Part shown: in pieces, positions 1 through 8,560 of the stretch
Layout: each line of letters starts with the position of its first letter
Numbering within the stretch: the first letter of the stretch is position 1
DNA from: CAYQTL01 sp964420405
GTDB lineage: Bacteria; Acidobacteriota; Thermoanaerobaculia; Thermoanaerobaculales; Sulfomarinibacteraceae
DNA: 64,000 nucleotides
Direction: 5' to 3'
Assembly (NCBI GenBank): GCA_964420405.1
Contig: CAYQTL010000010.1
Span: 50,706-114,705 of the forward strand
Program-made: the position numbers and the translations under genes
Notes under the pieces: model-generated
What the model saw: the letters and a program-made list of their open reading frames with translations, nothing else
Told to the model about the DNA's origin: nothing
The model's database searches: none

Positions 1-1267
1 GCGCCTGCTCGAGGAGCCCGCGCTCGACGTCCTCCCAGTGGATGCCGCCCGCAGGCAGCCGGAACGGGCAGCCGTCCGCCCCCGAGGGCTCGCGGACCTC
101 CTGCGGCAGGTCGTCGGCGTTGACCTCGCCCTCCTCGGCCAGCAGTACGAGCCGCTCCGTCACGTTGGCGAGCTCGCGCACGTTTCCCGGCCAGTCGTAC
201 TCCATCAGCCGGCGCAGAACCGCGGGAGGCAGGGGGGCCACGTCGATCCCGTGCCTCTGCGCCGCCCGCTCGAGCAGATGCCGTGCGAGCATCGGCACGT
301 CCTCGCGGCGCTCGCGAAGCGGCGGCAGGACGACCGGGACGACATTGAGGCGGTAGTAGAGATCCTCGCGGAACCCCCCTTCTGCCACCAGCCGCACCAG
401 GTCGCGGTTCGTCGCCGCCACCACCCGCACGTCGCAGCGCACCTCGCCGGCGCCGCCGAGGCGGGTGAAGGCGCGCTCCTGCAGCACCCGCAGGAGGGTC
501 GCCTGCAGGGGCACGGGCATGGAGGCGATCTCGTCGAGGAACAGCGTGCCGCCGTCCGCCTCCTCGAACCGGCCCTCCCGGCGGCGGTGGGCGCCGGTGA
601 ACGCGCCGCGCTCGTGGCCGAACAGCTCGGACTCGATCAGCGTCTCGGGGATCGCGGCGCAGTTGACGGCCACGAACGGGCCCGCCGCCCGCCGGCTCGA
701 ACGGTGCAGCATGCGGGCCACGAGCTCCTTGCCGGTCCCGGACTCCCCCACCACGAGGACCGTCGCGTCGGTTCCGGCGACCTTGTCGATCGTCCGGTAG
801 AGCCGCTGCATGGCCGGGGCGCGCCCGATCAGCTCTCCGAACCGGTCGCACTCGGCGGCCTCCCGGCGGAGTCGCTCGTTCTCCTGCTCCAGCCGTCGCG
901 TCCTCAGCACCCGCCGCACCGCCAGCAGGAGGGCGTCCCGCTGGAACGGCTTCGACAGATAGTCGTCGGCGCCGCGGCGTACCGCCTCGACCGCGTGCTC
1001 GATGGAGCCGTACGCCGTCATCACGACGAAGCCCGCGTCGAGCCCCCGGTTCCGCACCGCGGCCAGCAGCTCGCCGCCGTCGCGACCCGGCATCCGCCAG
1101 TCGCACAGCACGACGTCCGGAACCCACCGCGCGAGCTCGCCGAGCGCCGCGTCGACGCCGTCGGCCTCGATCACGCTGTAGCCGGACCTCGCGAGGATCC
1201 CGGCGAGGACGCGGCGCTGGTCGGGCTCGTCCTCCACCAGCAGGATGGTCGGGGACGGCGGGCTCAC
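1..1267 (-). CDS. NtrC-family sigma-54-dependent response regulator (3' end outside window)
   Basis: Transcription activator that turns on RNA polymerase-sigma54 promoters when phosphorylated. About 422 residues are visible. A receiver domain spans residues 5-120, with the acidic pocket in LLVEDEP, the phospho-acceptor Asp near 56, Thr 84 and Lys 106. An AAA+ domain follows, with Walker A GESGTGKE and the sigma54-contact loop GAFTGA. The Fis-type HTH expected at the C-terminus lies beyond the left edge. The GTG start overlaps the upstream kinase stop by 4 nt (GTGA), so the two are translationally coupled and almost certainly a cognate two-component pair. The target promoters are not evident here. 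The family assignment is secure; the stimulus is unknown. Confidence 0.93.
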   Translation of the reverse strand, partial: MSPPSPTILLVEDEPDQRRVLAGILARSGYSVIEADGVDAALGELARWVPDVVLCDWRMPGRDGGELLAAVRNRGLDAGFVVMTAYGSIEHAVEAVRRGADDYLSKPFQRDALLLAVRRVLRTRRLEQENERLRREAAECDRFGELIGRAPAMQRLYRTIDKVAGTDATVLVVGESGTGKELVARMLHRSSRRAAGPFVAVNCAAIPETLIESELFGHERGAFTGAHRRREGRFEEADGGTLFLDEIASMPVPLQATLLRVLQERAFTRLGGAGEVRCDVRVVAATNRDLVRLVAEGGFREDLYYRLNVVPVVLPPLRERREDVPMLARHLLERAAQRHGIDVAPLPPAVLRRLMEYDWPGNVRELANVTERLVLLAEEGEVNADDLPQEVREPSGADGCPFRLPAGGIHWEDVERGLLEQA

Positions 1268-2742
1268 CGTCCCTCCCCGTCGTGCGCCGCCAGCGGAAGT
1301 CGGACGATCACTGCGGTGCCGCCGTCATCGCGGTCGGTCACCTGCAGCTCACCGCCGTGCATCGACTCCACGATCTGGCGAGCGAGGAAGAGGCCCATCC
1401 CCGAGCCGCCGGCGCGCGCGGTGACGTGTGGCTCGAAGAGCCGCCGCCGCACCGCCTCCGGCAGCCCCGGACCCCGATCGGCGATCCGGATCTCGCTGTG
1501 GGTGCCGGCCCGCGCGAGCGTGACCTCCACCGCCGCGCCCGCCGGCGAGGCCTGGACGGCGTTCTCGAGGAGATTGGAGAGGGCCGCACCGAGGGCCGAC
1601 GGCACGACCCGGACCGGAAGCGCGCCCGCCGGATCGGCGATCCGGATCGGCGATCCGCGCTGGGGGACCGCCATCGCCGCCTCACGGACGAGGTCCGACA
1701 GATCCGCCTCCGTCCGCTCGGCGGCGTCGCCGGCGCCGACCGCCAGGAACGATCGCAGCCACCCGTCGATCCGCCGGATCTGGTCGCGCGCCGTGGCGAC
1801 GTGCAGGTCCTCACCGGGGCGGTCCAGCGCCAGCTCCTCGAGCGTCAGCCCGAGCGTGTTGAGGGGGTTGCGGAGAGTGTGCGCGAGCCCGCGCGCGACG
1901 TCGCCCAGCTCGGCGAGGTGCTCCCGGCGGCGCCACGTCGCCCGCTGCCGCTCCAGCTCGGCGAGCCTGCGTGACATCCGGTTGAACGCGCGCTGGAGCT
2001 CGCCCACCTCGCCGCTCGCGTCCTCCTCCACCTGTACTCCCAGGGCGCCCGCGGCCAGGGCGTCGGACCGCTCCGCCAGACTGGACAGCGGCCGCACGAG
2101 ACGGTGCGCCATGATGCCGGACGACACCAGACCGACCAGCAGCAGACCCGCGCCGACAGCCAGCCCGCTGCGAACGGTCGTCTGCCGCAGCTCCGCCTCG
2201 GGCGACGCCGGGATGGGGATCCGCTCCTCGGCGCCGTCGCCCGACCTCAGGACCAGGAAGCGGTCCTCCGCGGAGCCCTCCGCCACCACCTGGAGCTCCA
2301 CCCGGACCTCCTCGCCCTCCCCCGGCACACGGTCGCCGGAACCGTTCCGGACCTCGCCGTGCCACATCATCACCTCGGACGACCGGTCTCCGCTCGCCAC
2401 GGCCCGCCCCATCCGACGGACGGTGCGACGTTCGGAGGATGCGCCCTCGACCGGACGGATCGCGTCGACGACGACGACTCCGACGCGTCGCGTACCGACG
2501 GCATCCCCGTCCGGACCTCCGACTGGCGGCGGCGGGCTCACCCAGGACGCGCCGTTCGTGCCGCCGCCGGTGGTCACGAGCTGGAAGCGGCTTTGGAGCA
2601 TGCCGCGTCCCACGGTCGTGGCGACGATGCCGACGGCCCGTTCGACCGACCGCAGCTGGCGCTGGTGCAGCCACCACTGGGCGGCCATCAGCCCCACGAC
2701 GAGACCGGCGGTGCCCAGGAAGAGCCGTGTCCGGATGCGCAT
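1264..2742 (-). CDS. Membrane sensor histidine kinase, partner of the NtrC-type regulator
   Basis: Predicted inner-membrane kinase of 492 residues. Order: TM helix at residues 8-25, a periplasmic region of about 150 residues rich in Gly/Arg, a second TM near 190-210, HAMP, a dimerisation helix with the phospho-acceptor His near 288 (LAHTLRNPLN), then an HATPase domain with N-box NLLENAVQ and glycine boxes DRGPGLP and GGSGMGL. The ATG start is chosen because GGGAGGTG lies about five bases upstream; an ATG at 2781 is also in frame. It is cotranscribed with the regulator (4-nt overlap) and divergent from a GGDEF protein 75 bp away. The short H-box resembles NtrB/ZraS-type kinases. The ligand is not inferable. 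Confidence 0.92.
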   Translation of the reverse strand: MRIRTRLFLGTAGLVVGLMAAQWWLHQRQLRSVERAVGIVATTVGRGMLQSRFQLVTTGGGTNGASWVSPPPPVGGPDGDAVGTRRVGVVVVDAIRPVEGASSERRTVRRMGRAVASGDRSSEVMMWHGEVRNGSGDRVPGEGEEVRVELQVVAEGSAEDRFLVLRSGDGAEERIPIPASPEAELRQTTVRSGLAVGAGLLLVGLVSSGIMAHRLVRPLSSLAERSDALAAGALGVQVEEDASGEVGELQRAFNRMSRRLAELERQRATWRRREHLAELGDVARGLAHTLRNPLNTLGLTLEELALDRPGEDLHVATARDQIRRIDGWLRSFLAVGAGDAAERTEADLSDLVREAAMAVPQRGSPIRIADPAGALPVRVVPSALGAALSNLLENAVQASPAGAAVEVTLARAGTHSEIRIADRGPGLPEAVRRRLFEPHVTARAGGSGMGLFLARQIVESMHGGELQVTDRDDGGTAVIVRLPLAAHDGEGR

Positions 2743-2784
2743 CCCCACCTCCCGCGGAAGACCAAGCAACCCACGTGCCATCAA

Positions 2785-2792
2785 TGTATACT
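2785..2792. promoter_or_regulatory. Probable shared -10 element between divergent kinase and GGDEF genes
   Basis: The 75-bp divergent spacer contains TGTATACT, an AT-rich island in very GC-rich DNA. It reads as TATACT on the plus strand and TATACA on the minus strand, so one element could serve both transcripts. No good -35 hexamer was found at 17 bp on either side, so an activator or alternative sigma factor is possible. A GGAAGGGG purine tract sits between it and the plus-strand GTG start. Confidence 0.35.
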
Positions 2793-2817
2793 CTGCTCCG
2801 GAAGGGGCCCGACCCCG

Positions 2818-5091
2818 GTGCACTGGTTTGCCACTCCGCGCCTCCGCGTCGCTGCGGTCTCTGCCGTCGCGGCGGTGGTGATCGTCGCCCTCGCGGCGAT
2901 GTGGTGGCAGCTCGACCTCGACAGCGACCGGATGCTGGGCGTCGTGATCCTCCAGGAGGACGGCAGCATCCGGGTCGACACCGTCGGCTCTGACGGACCC
3001 GCCGTCGCGGCTGGGGTGCGCGAAGGCGACGTCATCGCCGCGATCGGCGGCGAGCCGGTCACCGACTTCGCGAGCTTCAACCGCGCGTGGGAGCGCCTCG
3101 AGCGCGGCAGCCCGGTGGTCGTCACCCTGCGACGCGACGGGCGGTCGTTCGACGCGACGGTGCTGCCGGGCACGCGGTTCCCGTGGCTCCGGTTCGGCTC
3201 CTCGGCGGTCGCCTCCCTGCTCCACCTCGCGCTCGCGGCGCTGGTGCTGATCAGCGCTCCCCACGACCTTCGGGCGCGGCTGCTGTTCGGGCTGTCGTCG
3301 GCGATCGCGGTGGAGCTCGCGCTGCCGGCCACGTTCGAGGCGGTGCCCTGGTGGCCGACCCTCGCCCCGACGACGTTCTACCTGCTGACCGGACTGCAGC
3401 TCGGCCTCGAGCTGCACCTCGCCACCGAGATCCCGACCCGCCAGGGATGGTCGGACCGGCCGTGGTTGCGGCCCGCGTTCTACGGTGCCGCGGCGGCGGT
3501 CGCCGCCATCGGCGCCGTCTCCGCGCTCACCTACCGCCTGACCGAGGGCAGGCTCGCAGAGCTCGCGTTCGGGGTCGAGCTGTTCCTCGACTCGGCGGCG
3601 CTGAACGGCTGGGCGCTGGCGGTCGTCGTCATCCTGCTGCTCCAGCTGCGGGGAGCCGCCAGCGGCCGCCACCGCCACCAGGTCCGGCTCGTGCTCGCCG
3701 GAGTCGTGCCGTGGGCGGTCTACATGCTCACGGTCGAGGCGCTCTACCAGCTCGGCGTGCCGACCCCGCCGTGGCTGACGCTGATCCAGCCGCTGGTCCT
3801 CATGCTCTACCCGGTGGCGTTCTTCGTCGCCATGTTCCACTACCACCTGTTCGACCTCCAGTTCGTCCTGCGCCGCAGCCTCGTGTTCACGATCGTCACC
3901 GTCGGCCTCGCGGCGTTGTTCGTGGTGGCGTTCCAGGTCGGGCGGGTGCTGTTCACCCGCAGCGACACCACCGATCAGGCGTCCGTCGCGGCACTGTCGC
4001 TGTCCATGCTCGCGCTCGGCCTGCTGTTCGCGCCCCTCCGTCGCCTGGCCCAGTCGTTCGTCGACCGTCGCCTGTTTCCGGAGCAGCTCGAGATGCGGTC
4101 CACCCTCGCCGACATCGCCGCCCGGTTGCCGTCCGAGGGGACCCTGACGGCGATGGGCCGGCTGCTCGTCGAGCGGCTCTCCAGTGCGCTCAACCTCTCC
4201 TCCGCCACGCTGCTCGTCGCCGATCCGGCATCCGGCGTCCTCGTGACGTTGGCGTCCTCGACGGTCGACCTCGAGAGCCAGTTCGGGCAGTCACTCCTGC
4301 TCGACCCCGACGACCCGGGAGTGCTGCTGCTGCGCCGCACGGGCCATCCGATCCCCTCCGACCAGATGATGGCCGTCAGCCCGTCGATGGGTCAGCGCAT
4401 GGCGGCGTTCGACACCGAGATCGCGATCGGGCTGCAGTCGGGCGACGTCACCGTCGGGGTGCTCATGCTCGGCGCGAAGGCCTCGGGCGACCGGTTCCGG
4501 TCCGACGAGATGGAGCTGCTGACGCTGTTCTCCCACGCTGTCGCGACGGTCTTCGAGAACGCCCGTCTGATCCAGTCCGCCACCGTCGAGAGCCTCACCG
4601 GCCTGCTGCGCCGGGAGGCGATCCTGGCGGCGCTCGAGCGCGAGATGCAGCGGGCCGTCCGGTACCGGCGGCCGCTGACCGTCGGCATGGCCGACATCGA
4701 CTTCTTCAAGGAGGTCAACGACCGGTACGGTCACCTCGCCGGCGACGCGCTCCTCAAGCGAGTCGCGCGGAGCCTGGCCGACGGCCTTCGGGCCTCCGAC
4801 GCGATCGGACGGTTCGGCGGCGAGGAGTTTCTCTTCTTCCTCCCGGAGACCGAGCTGGAGGGTGCGCTCCAGGTGGCCGAGAAGCTCCGCGAGGCGATCG
4901 CGGACATCCGCGACGCCGTCGAGTCGGCGCCCGACGCGAGGGTCACGATCTCCATCGGGCTCGCCGAGCTCGACCACGATCAGCCCGCGACCTGCGATCC
5001 GCGCGCGCTGATCGACGCCGCCGACCAGAGCCTGCTCCAGGCCAAGCGGCGCGGCCGCAACCGGGTCGTCGCGAGCACGGTCGCGGCGTGA
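2818..5091 (+). CDS. PDZ / multi-TM / GAF / GGDEF diguanylate cyclase
   Basis: Predicted inner-membrane diguanylate cyclase of 757 residues that would make c-di-GMP from two GTP. An N-terminal TM helix is followed by a PDZ-like domain (about 40-115, with GVREGDVIAAIGG), then about eight hydrophobic helices (125-400), a GAF-like domain (430-580) and a C-terminal GGDEF domain. The active-site loop is GGEEF near residue 665, and an RxxD inhibitory site (RASD) stands exactly five residues before it, so product inhibition is likely. The GTG start is chosen because the frame upstream is shadow sequence and a GGAAGGGG tract precedes it. An extracytoplasmic PDZ in front of a sensor membrane module is unusual. 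Activity is well supported; the signal is unknown. Confidence 0.9.
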   Translation: MHWFATPRLRVAAVSAVAAVVIVALAAMWWQLDLDSDRMLGVVILQEDGSIRVDTVGSDGPAVAAGVREGDVIAAIGGEPVTDFASFNRAWERLERGSPVVVTLRRDGRSFDATVLPGTRFPWLRFGSSAVASLLHLALAALVLISAPHDLRARLLFGLSSAIAVELALPATFEAVPWWPTLAPTTFYLLTGLQLGLELHLATEIPTRQGWSDRPWLRPAFYGAAAAVAAIGAVSALTYRLTEGRLAELAFGVELFLDSAALNGWALAVVVILLLQLRGAASGRHRHQVRLVLAGVVPWAVYMLTVEALYQLGVPTPPWLTLIQPLVLMLYPVAFFVAMFHYHLFDLQFVLRRSLVFTIVTVGLAALFVVAFQVGRVLFTRSDTTDQASVAALSLSMLALGLLFAPLRRLAQSFVDRRLFPEQLEMRSTLADIAARLPSEGTLTAMGRLLVERLSSALNLSSATLLVADPASGVLVTLASSTVDLESQFGQSLLLDPDDPGVLLLRRTGHPIPSDQMMAVSPSMGQRMAAFDTEIAIGLQSGDVTVGVLMLGAKASGDRFRSDEMELLTLFSHAVATVFENARLIQSATVESLTGLLRREAILAALEREMQRAVRYRRPLTVGMADIDFFKEVNDRYGHLAGDALLKRVARSLADGLRASDAIGRFGGEEFLFFLPETELEGALQVAEKLREAIADIRDAVESAPDARVTISIGLAELDHDQPATCDPRALIDAADQSLLQAKRRGRNRVVASTVAA

Positions 5092-5132
5092 CCGTCCGGC
5101 CGAGCTCGGGCTGGTCGGTGGTACCATCGACG

Positions 5133-6098
5133 ATGCCGGCGGCGGCGCCGGCGCCACGAAACGACATGCAGCCGAGCTCCCAGCGCGAGTCCCCACCCAC
5201 CATCTGGGCCGTCGGCGGCGGCAAGGGGGGGGTCGGCAAGTCGGTGATCGCCGTCAACCTCGCGGTGGCGCTCGCCGACCGCGGGGTCCGGACCGCCCTG
5301 GTCGACGCCGATCTCGGCGGGGCGAACCTGCACACCCTTCTGGGCATGCCCTCTCCGCGGCGCACGCTGTCGGACTTCCTCGAACGCAAGGTGGAGCGGC
5401 TCGACGACGCGCTGGAACCGACCGCGGTCAAGGGCCTGTCGCTTCTCGGCGGGACCCATGCCACCCTCGACGTCGCGAACCCGACATGGACCCAGAAGGA
5501 GAAGCTCCTGCGCCACATCCGGGCGCTGTCGGACGACGCCGTCATCCTCGATCTCGGCGCGGGCAGCTCGTTCAACGTGCTCGACTTCTTCGTCGCCGCC
5601 GGCCGCGGCATCCTGGTGGTGGTCCCGGAGGCCACGTCCGTCGAGAACGCGTACCACTTCCTCAAGGCCGCCTACCTCCGGCAGCTGCGCCGGGCCGACG
5701 CCGGCGGCGATCTCCGGGGCCTGGTGGAGCGGGTGATGCGCGAACGCGAGGTGCGGGGCGTCCGCTCGCCGCAGGAGCTCGTCCAGGAGGTCGCGAAGCT
5801 CGATCCCGCCGCCGGCGAACGCCTGCAGCAGGCGGCCGCCGGCTTCCGCCCGTCGATCGCGCTCAACCGGGTCGAGGAGGACGGTCAGCGGCGCATGGCG
5901 GACGGCATCGCGATCGCCTGCGAGCAGTACTTCGGCGGTCCGGCCGAGGTCGTCGGCACCCTCGAGCTCGACCCGGCGGTCCGGGAGGCGGCCCGGGCGG
6001 GCGTACCCGTCCTGCGCTTCGCGCCCGACGCACCATTCTCCCGCTCCATCGGTTGGATGGCGAGGCTGCTGCTGGCCGACATGGGAGCCGAGCCGTGA
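5133..6098 (+). CDS. MinD/ParA-type P-loop ATPase (FlhG-like)
   Basis: Cytoplasmic deviant-Walker ATPase of about 321 residues. The signature GKGGVGKS lies near residues 30-37, followed by a switch region in LVDADLGGANLH and a hydrophobic strand ending VILDLGAG where Walker B is expected. Such proteins dimerise on ATP and position flagella, pili, septa or chromosomes. No flagellar gene is visible here, so FlhG is only a family label. The start is uncertain: ATG 5133 or ATG 5166, neither with a good ribosome site. The stop overlaps the next gene by 4 nt. The middle of the protein (about 200-260) is longer and more charged than in MinD. The coupled DnaJ/HTH gene suggests a polarity or shape module. 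Confidence 0.85.
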   Translation: MPAAAPAPRNDMQPSSQRESPPTIWAVGGGKGGVGKSVIAVNLAVALADRGVRTALVDADLGGANLHTLLGMPSPRRTLSDFLERKVERLDDALEPTAVKGLSLLGGTHATLDVANPTWTQKEKLLRHIRALSDDAVILDLGAGSSFNVLDFFVAAGRGILVVVPEATSVENAYHFLKAAYLRQLRRADAGGDLRGLVERVMREREVRGVRSPQELVQEVAKLDPAAGERLQQAAAGFRPSIALNRVEEDGQRRMADGIAIACEQYFGGPAEVVGTLELDPAVREAARAGVPVLRFAPDAPFSRSIGWMARLLLADMGAEP

Positions 6099-6595
6099 CC
6101 GCCGCCGAGCGCGACGACCTCACCCTGCTCCGGCTCCCCCCGGGAGCCGACCGTCAGGAGATCGAGCGGGCCTACCGGGAGCTGCGAACGCTGTACGAGC
6201 CCGGCTCGGTGGCGACCTACGGCCTGCTCGAGGACGACGAGCGGCTCGCGCTCCTGGCGCGGATCGACCGCGCCTACCGCAACCTGACGGGTGAGCACGC
6301 GCCGGAGCCCGGCGACGACGCGGCCGCCGCAGCCGCGGATCCTCCCCTTCCCGACGCCACGGAGGCTCCCGGGGCCTACCTGCGGGCGGTCCGCGAGCGG
6401 CATGGGATCTCGCTGCACGACCTGTCCGAGGAGACCAAGATCCGGACCTGGCTGCTCGAGCAGATCGAGGGCGAGGTGCACGCCAACCTGCCCGCCCCGG
6501 TGTACGTCCGGGGCTTCGTCCGCCAGGTCGCCGCACTGCTCGGCATCGAGAGCCCCGACGACCTCGCCAGGGCGTACCTGGAGCGGATGGGCTGA
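6095..6595 (+). CDS. DnaJ-like / RodZ-type helix-turn-helix protein
   Basis: Small cytoplasmic protein of 166 residues. Residues 5-60 resemble a J-domain fold (helices around EIERAYRELRTLY and RIDRAYRNL), but the HPD catalytic tripeptide is absent, so Hsp70 stimulation is unlikely. An acidic Ala/Asp linker follows. Residues 85-165 form an HTH domain of the RodZ N-terminal type (LRAVRERHGISLHDLSEETKI, then YVRGFVRQ). No transmembrane segment follows, unlike true RodZ. The GTG start overlaps the ATPase stop by 4 nt, which implies coupled translation and joint function. It is probably an adaptor linking the MinD-like ATPase to the cytoskeleton or membrane; that role is inference. Confidence 0.8.
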   Translation: MTAAERDDLTLLRLPPGADRQEIERAYRELRTLYEPGSVATYGLLEDDERLALLARIDRAYRNLTGEHAPEPGDDAAAAAADPPLPDATEAPGAYLRAVRERHGISLHDLSEETKIRTWLLEQIEGEVHANLPAPVYVRGFVRQVAALLGIESPDDLARAYLERMG

Positions 6596-6629
6596 CGGCG
6601 GGCGCGACGCGGCCGCGCGGCTCGACGAG

Positions 6630-6657
6630 AAAACGGGGCGCCCTGCGGGCGCCCCGT
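6630..6657 (-). terminator. Rho-independent terminator of citrate synthase
   Basis: A perfect 10-bp stem (ACGGGGCGCC at 6633-6642 with its complement at 6648-6657) encloses a 5-nt loop. Read on the minus strand it is followed by TTTT. It lies between two convergent genes, so it ends the citrate synthase transcript and may also slow plus-strand read-through. Confidence 0.8.
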
Positions 6658-6681
6658 GCGGTGTCGTCGCGGTGGTCCGGC

Positions 6682-7986
6682 TCAGGAGCCGATGCCCGCC
6701 GCCTCCTCGAGCATCGCCGTGGTGACCGACTTGGGCCGCTCGATCGGGTAGCCGAGCGCCCGGTCCCACGTGATGTTGGTGAGCACGCCGAGGGCGCGGC
6801 CGATGCCGAACAGGACGGTGTAGAAGTCCCACTCGGTGAGGCCGTAGTACCACTGGATCACGCCCGACTGGGCGTCCACGTTCGGCCACGGGTTCTTCGC
6901 CTTGCCGTGCTCCATCAGGACGTCCGGCGCGACCTGGTAGATCATCGAGATGACCTTGAACAGGGGGTAGTCCGGCAGGTTCTTCAGACAGAACTCGCGC
7001 TGCGAGGTGTAGCGCGGGTCCGTCTTGCGCAGCACCGCGTGACCGTAGCCCGGGATCACCTGGCCGCTGTTGAGGGTGTCCCACAGTGCCTTCTTGATCA
7101 CCTCCTCGGTCGGCTCCTGGCCGCCGAGGGACTCCATGAACTTCATGGTCCAGCTCAGGACCTCCTGGTTGGCGAGGCCGTGGAGCGGTCCGGCGAGGCC
7201 GTTGATGCCGGCCGAAAGGGCGTAGTACGCGTCCGACAGTGCCGAGGCCACCAGGTGCGTGGTGTGGGCGGACACGTTGCCCGACTCGTGGTCGGAGTGG
7301 AGGATGAAGTACATCCGCGCGACGTCGTCGTACGGCTGGTCGATGCCCATCATGTGGGCGAAGTTGCCGCCCATGTCGAGGTCGGGATGGGCCGGGATGT
7401 GGACGTCGGCCTTGTACTTCATCCGGTAGATGTACGCCGCGAGGACCGGCAGCTTCGGCAGGAGGTTCATCACGTCCTCCAGCATCGGCTCCCAGTACTC
7501 GAACTTGTTCATGCCCTCGTTGTACCGCTTGACGAAGACCGACTCGCGCTGCATCGCGAGGATGCCCTGCGAGAACAGGGTCATCGGGTGGGTGTCGCGG
7601 GGCGCCGCGCGGAGGATGTCGATCACGTACTGCGGCAGGTCGCGGCGCTTCTTGAACTCCTCGACGACCTCGCGGGTCTCCTCCTCGGTCGGCACCTCCC
7701 CCGTCATCAGGAAGTAGAAGAAGCCCTCCACGTACGGGTACTCCCGGCCGGGCACCTTGCCGAGCGCCTCGAACGTCTCCGGAATGGTCTTGCCGCGGAA
7801 CCGGATGCCCTCGAACGGATCGAGGTAGGACACGTCGGTCACGAGGCACTTGACGCCACGGGCGCCGCCGATCGCCTGGGAGATCGTCACGTCGCTGAGC
7901 TTGACGTCACCGTGCTCCTTGAGCAGCCGGGTCGTGCGGGGACGGTGCTCCTCGATCTTCTTCCGCAGGGTCTCCTTCAACTTCAT
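6682..7986 (-). CDS. gltA: Citrate synthase, mitochondrial/Geobacter-like type
   Basis: Condenses acetyl-CoA and oxaloacetate to citrate, the entry step of the TCA cycle. The 434 residues match the eukaryote-like class, not the NADH-inhibited E. coli class. All three catalytic positions are visible: His in HSDHESGNVSAHT (near 235), His in PGYGHAVLRKTDPR (near 315) and Asp in NVDAQSG (near 371). The start is fixed by a strong AAAGGAGG nine bases upstream of ATG. The gene has its own sigma70-like promoter and intrinsic terminator, so it is monocistronic. This class is known from Geobacter and some other bacteria. Function is very secure. Confidence 0.97.
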   Translation of the reverse strand: MKLKETLRKKIEEHRPRTTRLLKEHGDVKLSDVTISQAIGGARGVKCLVTDVSYLDPFEGIRFRGKTIPETFEALGKVPGREYPYVEGFFYFLMTGEVPTEEETREVVEEFKKRRDLPQYVIDILRAAPRDTHPMTLFSQGILAMQRESVFVKRYNEGMNKFEYWEPMLEDVMNLLPKLPVLAAYIYRMKYKADVHIPAHPDLDMGGNFAHMMGIDQPYDDVARMYFILHSDHESGNVSAHTTHLVASALSDAYYALSAGINGLAGPLHGLANQEVLSWTMKFMESLGGQEPTEEVIKKALWDTLNSGQVIPGYGHAVLRKTDPRYTSQREFCLKNLPDYPLFKVISMIYQVAPDVLMEHGKAKNPWPNVDAQSGVIQWYYGLTEWDFYTVLFGIGRALGVLTNITWDRALGYPIERPKSVTTAMLEEAAGIGS

Positions 7987-8115
7987 ACCAGGTGTCCTCC
8001 TTTGCGGGTTCGATGGCGGCGGGCATGCCGACGGCTCGACCTGCCCGGTCCGTCGCGGTGTTTTCGGGTCCCGGTGCAGTCCACCGGTTGGCTGGAGACG
8101 TACCACACAATCGCC

Positions 8116-8144
8116 AGTATAGGCCTTGTGAAGAAAGGTGACAA
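8116..8144 (-). promoter_or_regulatory. Sigma70-type promoter for citrate synthase
   Basis: On the minus strand TTGTCA (-35) is separated by exactly 17 bp from TATACT (-10), both close to consensus and set in an unusually AT-rich patch. Transcription should start near 8108, giving a leader of about 120 nt before the strong ribosome site of the citrate synthase gene. Confidence 0.7.
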
Positions 8145-8335
8145 GCGATTTCGGGCCGTCGCGGAGAAAATTTGCCGCGCCGCGTCATGCCGTCCGGAGG
8201 ACGGAGCCGGCGCCGCCTCCGATCCCCATCCTGAGCGGATGGCGCGCCGGAAGCGCGACGGGGCCCGGAGGTCGTCCTCGACCCTCGGCAGGTGTCCTCC
8301 CGGAACCGACAGTGCCCCGGGCGTCCACGACCTCC

Positions 8336-8484
8336 GCCCTTCCGCGCGCGCCCGGGTGGACCCGATTCGTCCGAGCTGTCTGTGCGGTACACCCGAGCCC
8401 TTCCGCGCGCGCCCGGGTGGACCGGTGAGTCCGATCTCCAGGACCTGAGCGAGGTCCGCCCTTCCGCGCGCGCCCGGGTGGACC
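8336..8484 (+). CRISPR. Mini CRISPR-like array: three identical 27-nt repeats, 61-bp period
   Basis: Identical 27-nt units occupy 8336-8362, 8397-8423 and 8458-8484. Each begins GCCCTTCCGCG and ends GGGTGGACC. The two intervening segments are 34 nt each and unrelated in sequence. The exact 61-bp spacing equals that of type I-E arrays (28-29 nt repeat plus 32-33 nt spacer), and the TGGACC end is reminiscent of I-E repeats; orientation is assigned on that basis. A weak stem (TCCG with CGGG) can form. No fourth copy is found one period upstream (8275) or downstream (8519), and no cas gene is in the window. The rest of the 8145-8560 gap shows no gene. It could be an orphan or decaying array, or a non-CRISPR tandem repeat. 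Confidence 0.55.
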
Positions 8485-8560
8485 TGTCGGCGGTCCTCCG
8501 AGCCGTGTCGATCGACGCAACCGGTTGACACACCGCACGATCCGGCGACAATGGCGGTTC

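Noticed and set aside
38..2881. A 947-residue open frame on the plus strand
   Set aside because: It is antisense to the regulator and kinase genes, low in sense (Arg/Pro-rich), and carries no domain; high GC makes antisense stops rare.
8138..8428. Small proteins translated across the 61-bp repeats
   Set aside because: Frames exist on both strands only because the repeats are GC-rich; they share no start signal and the spacers break any pattern.
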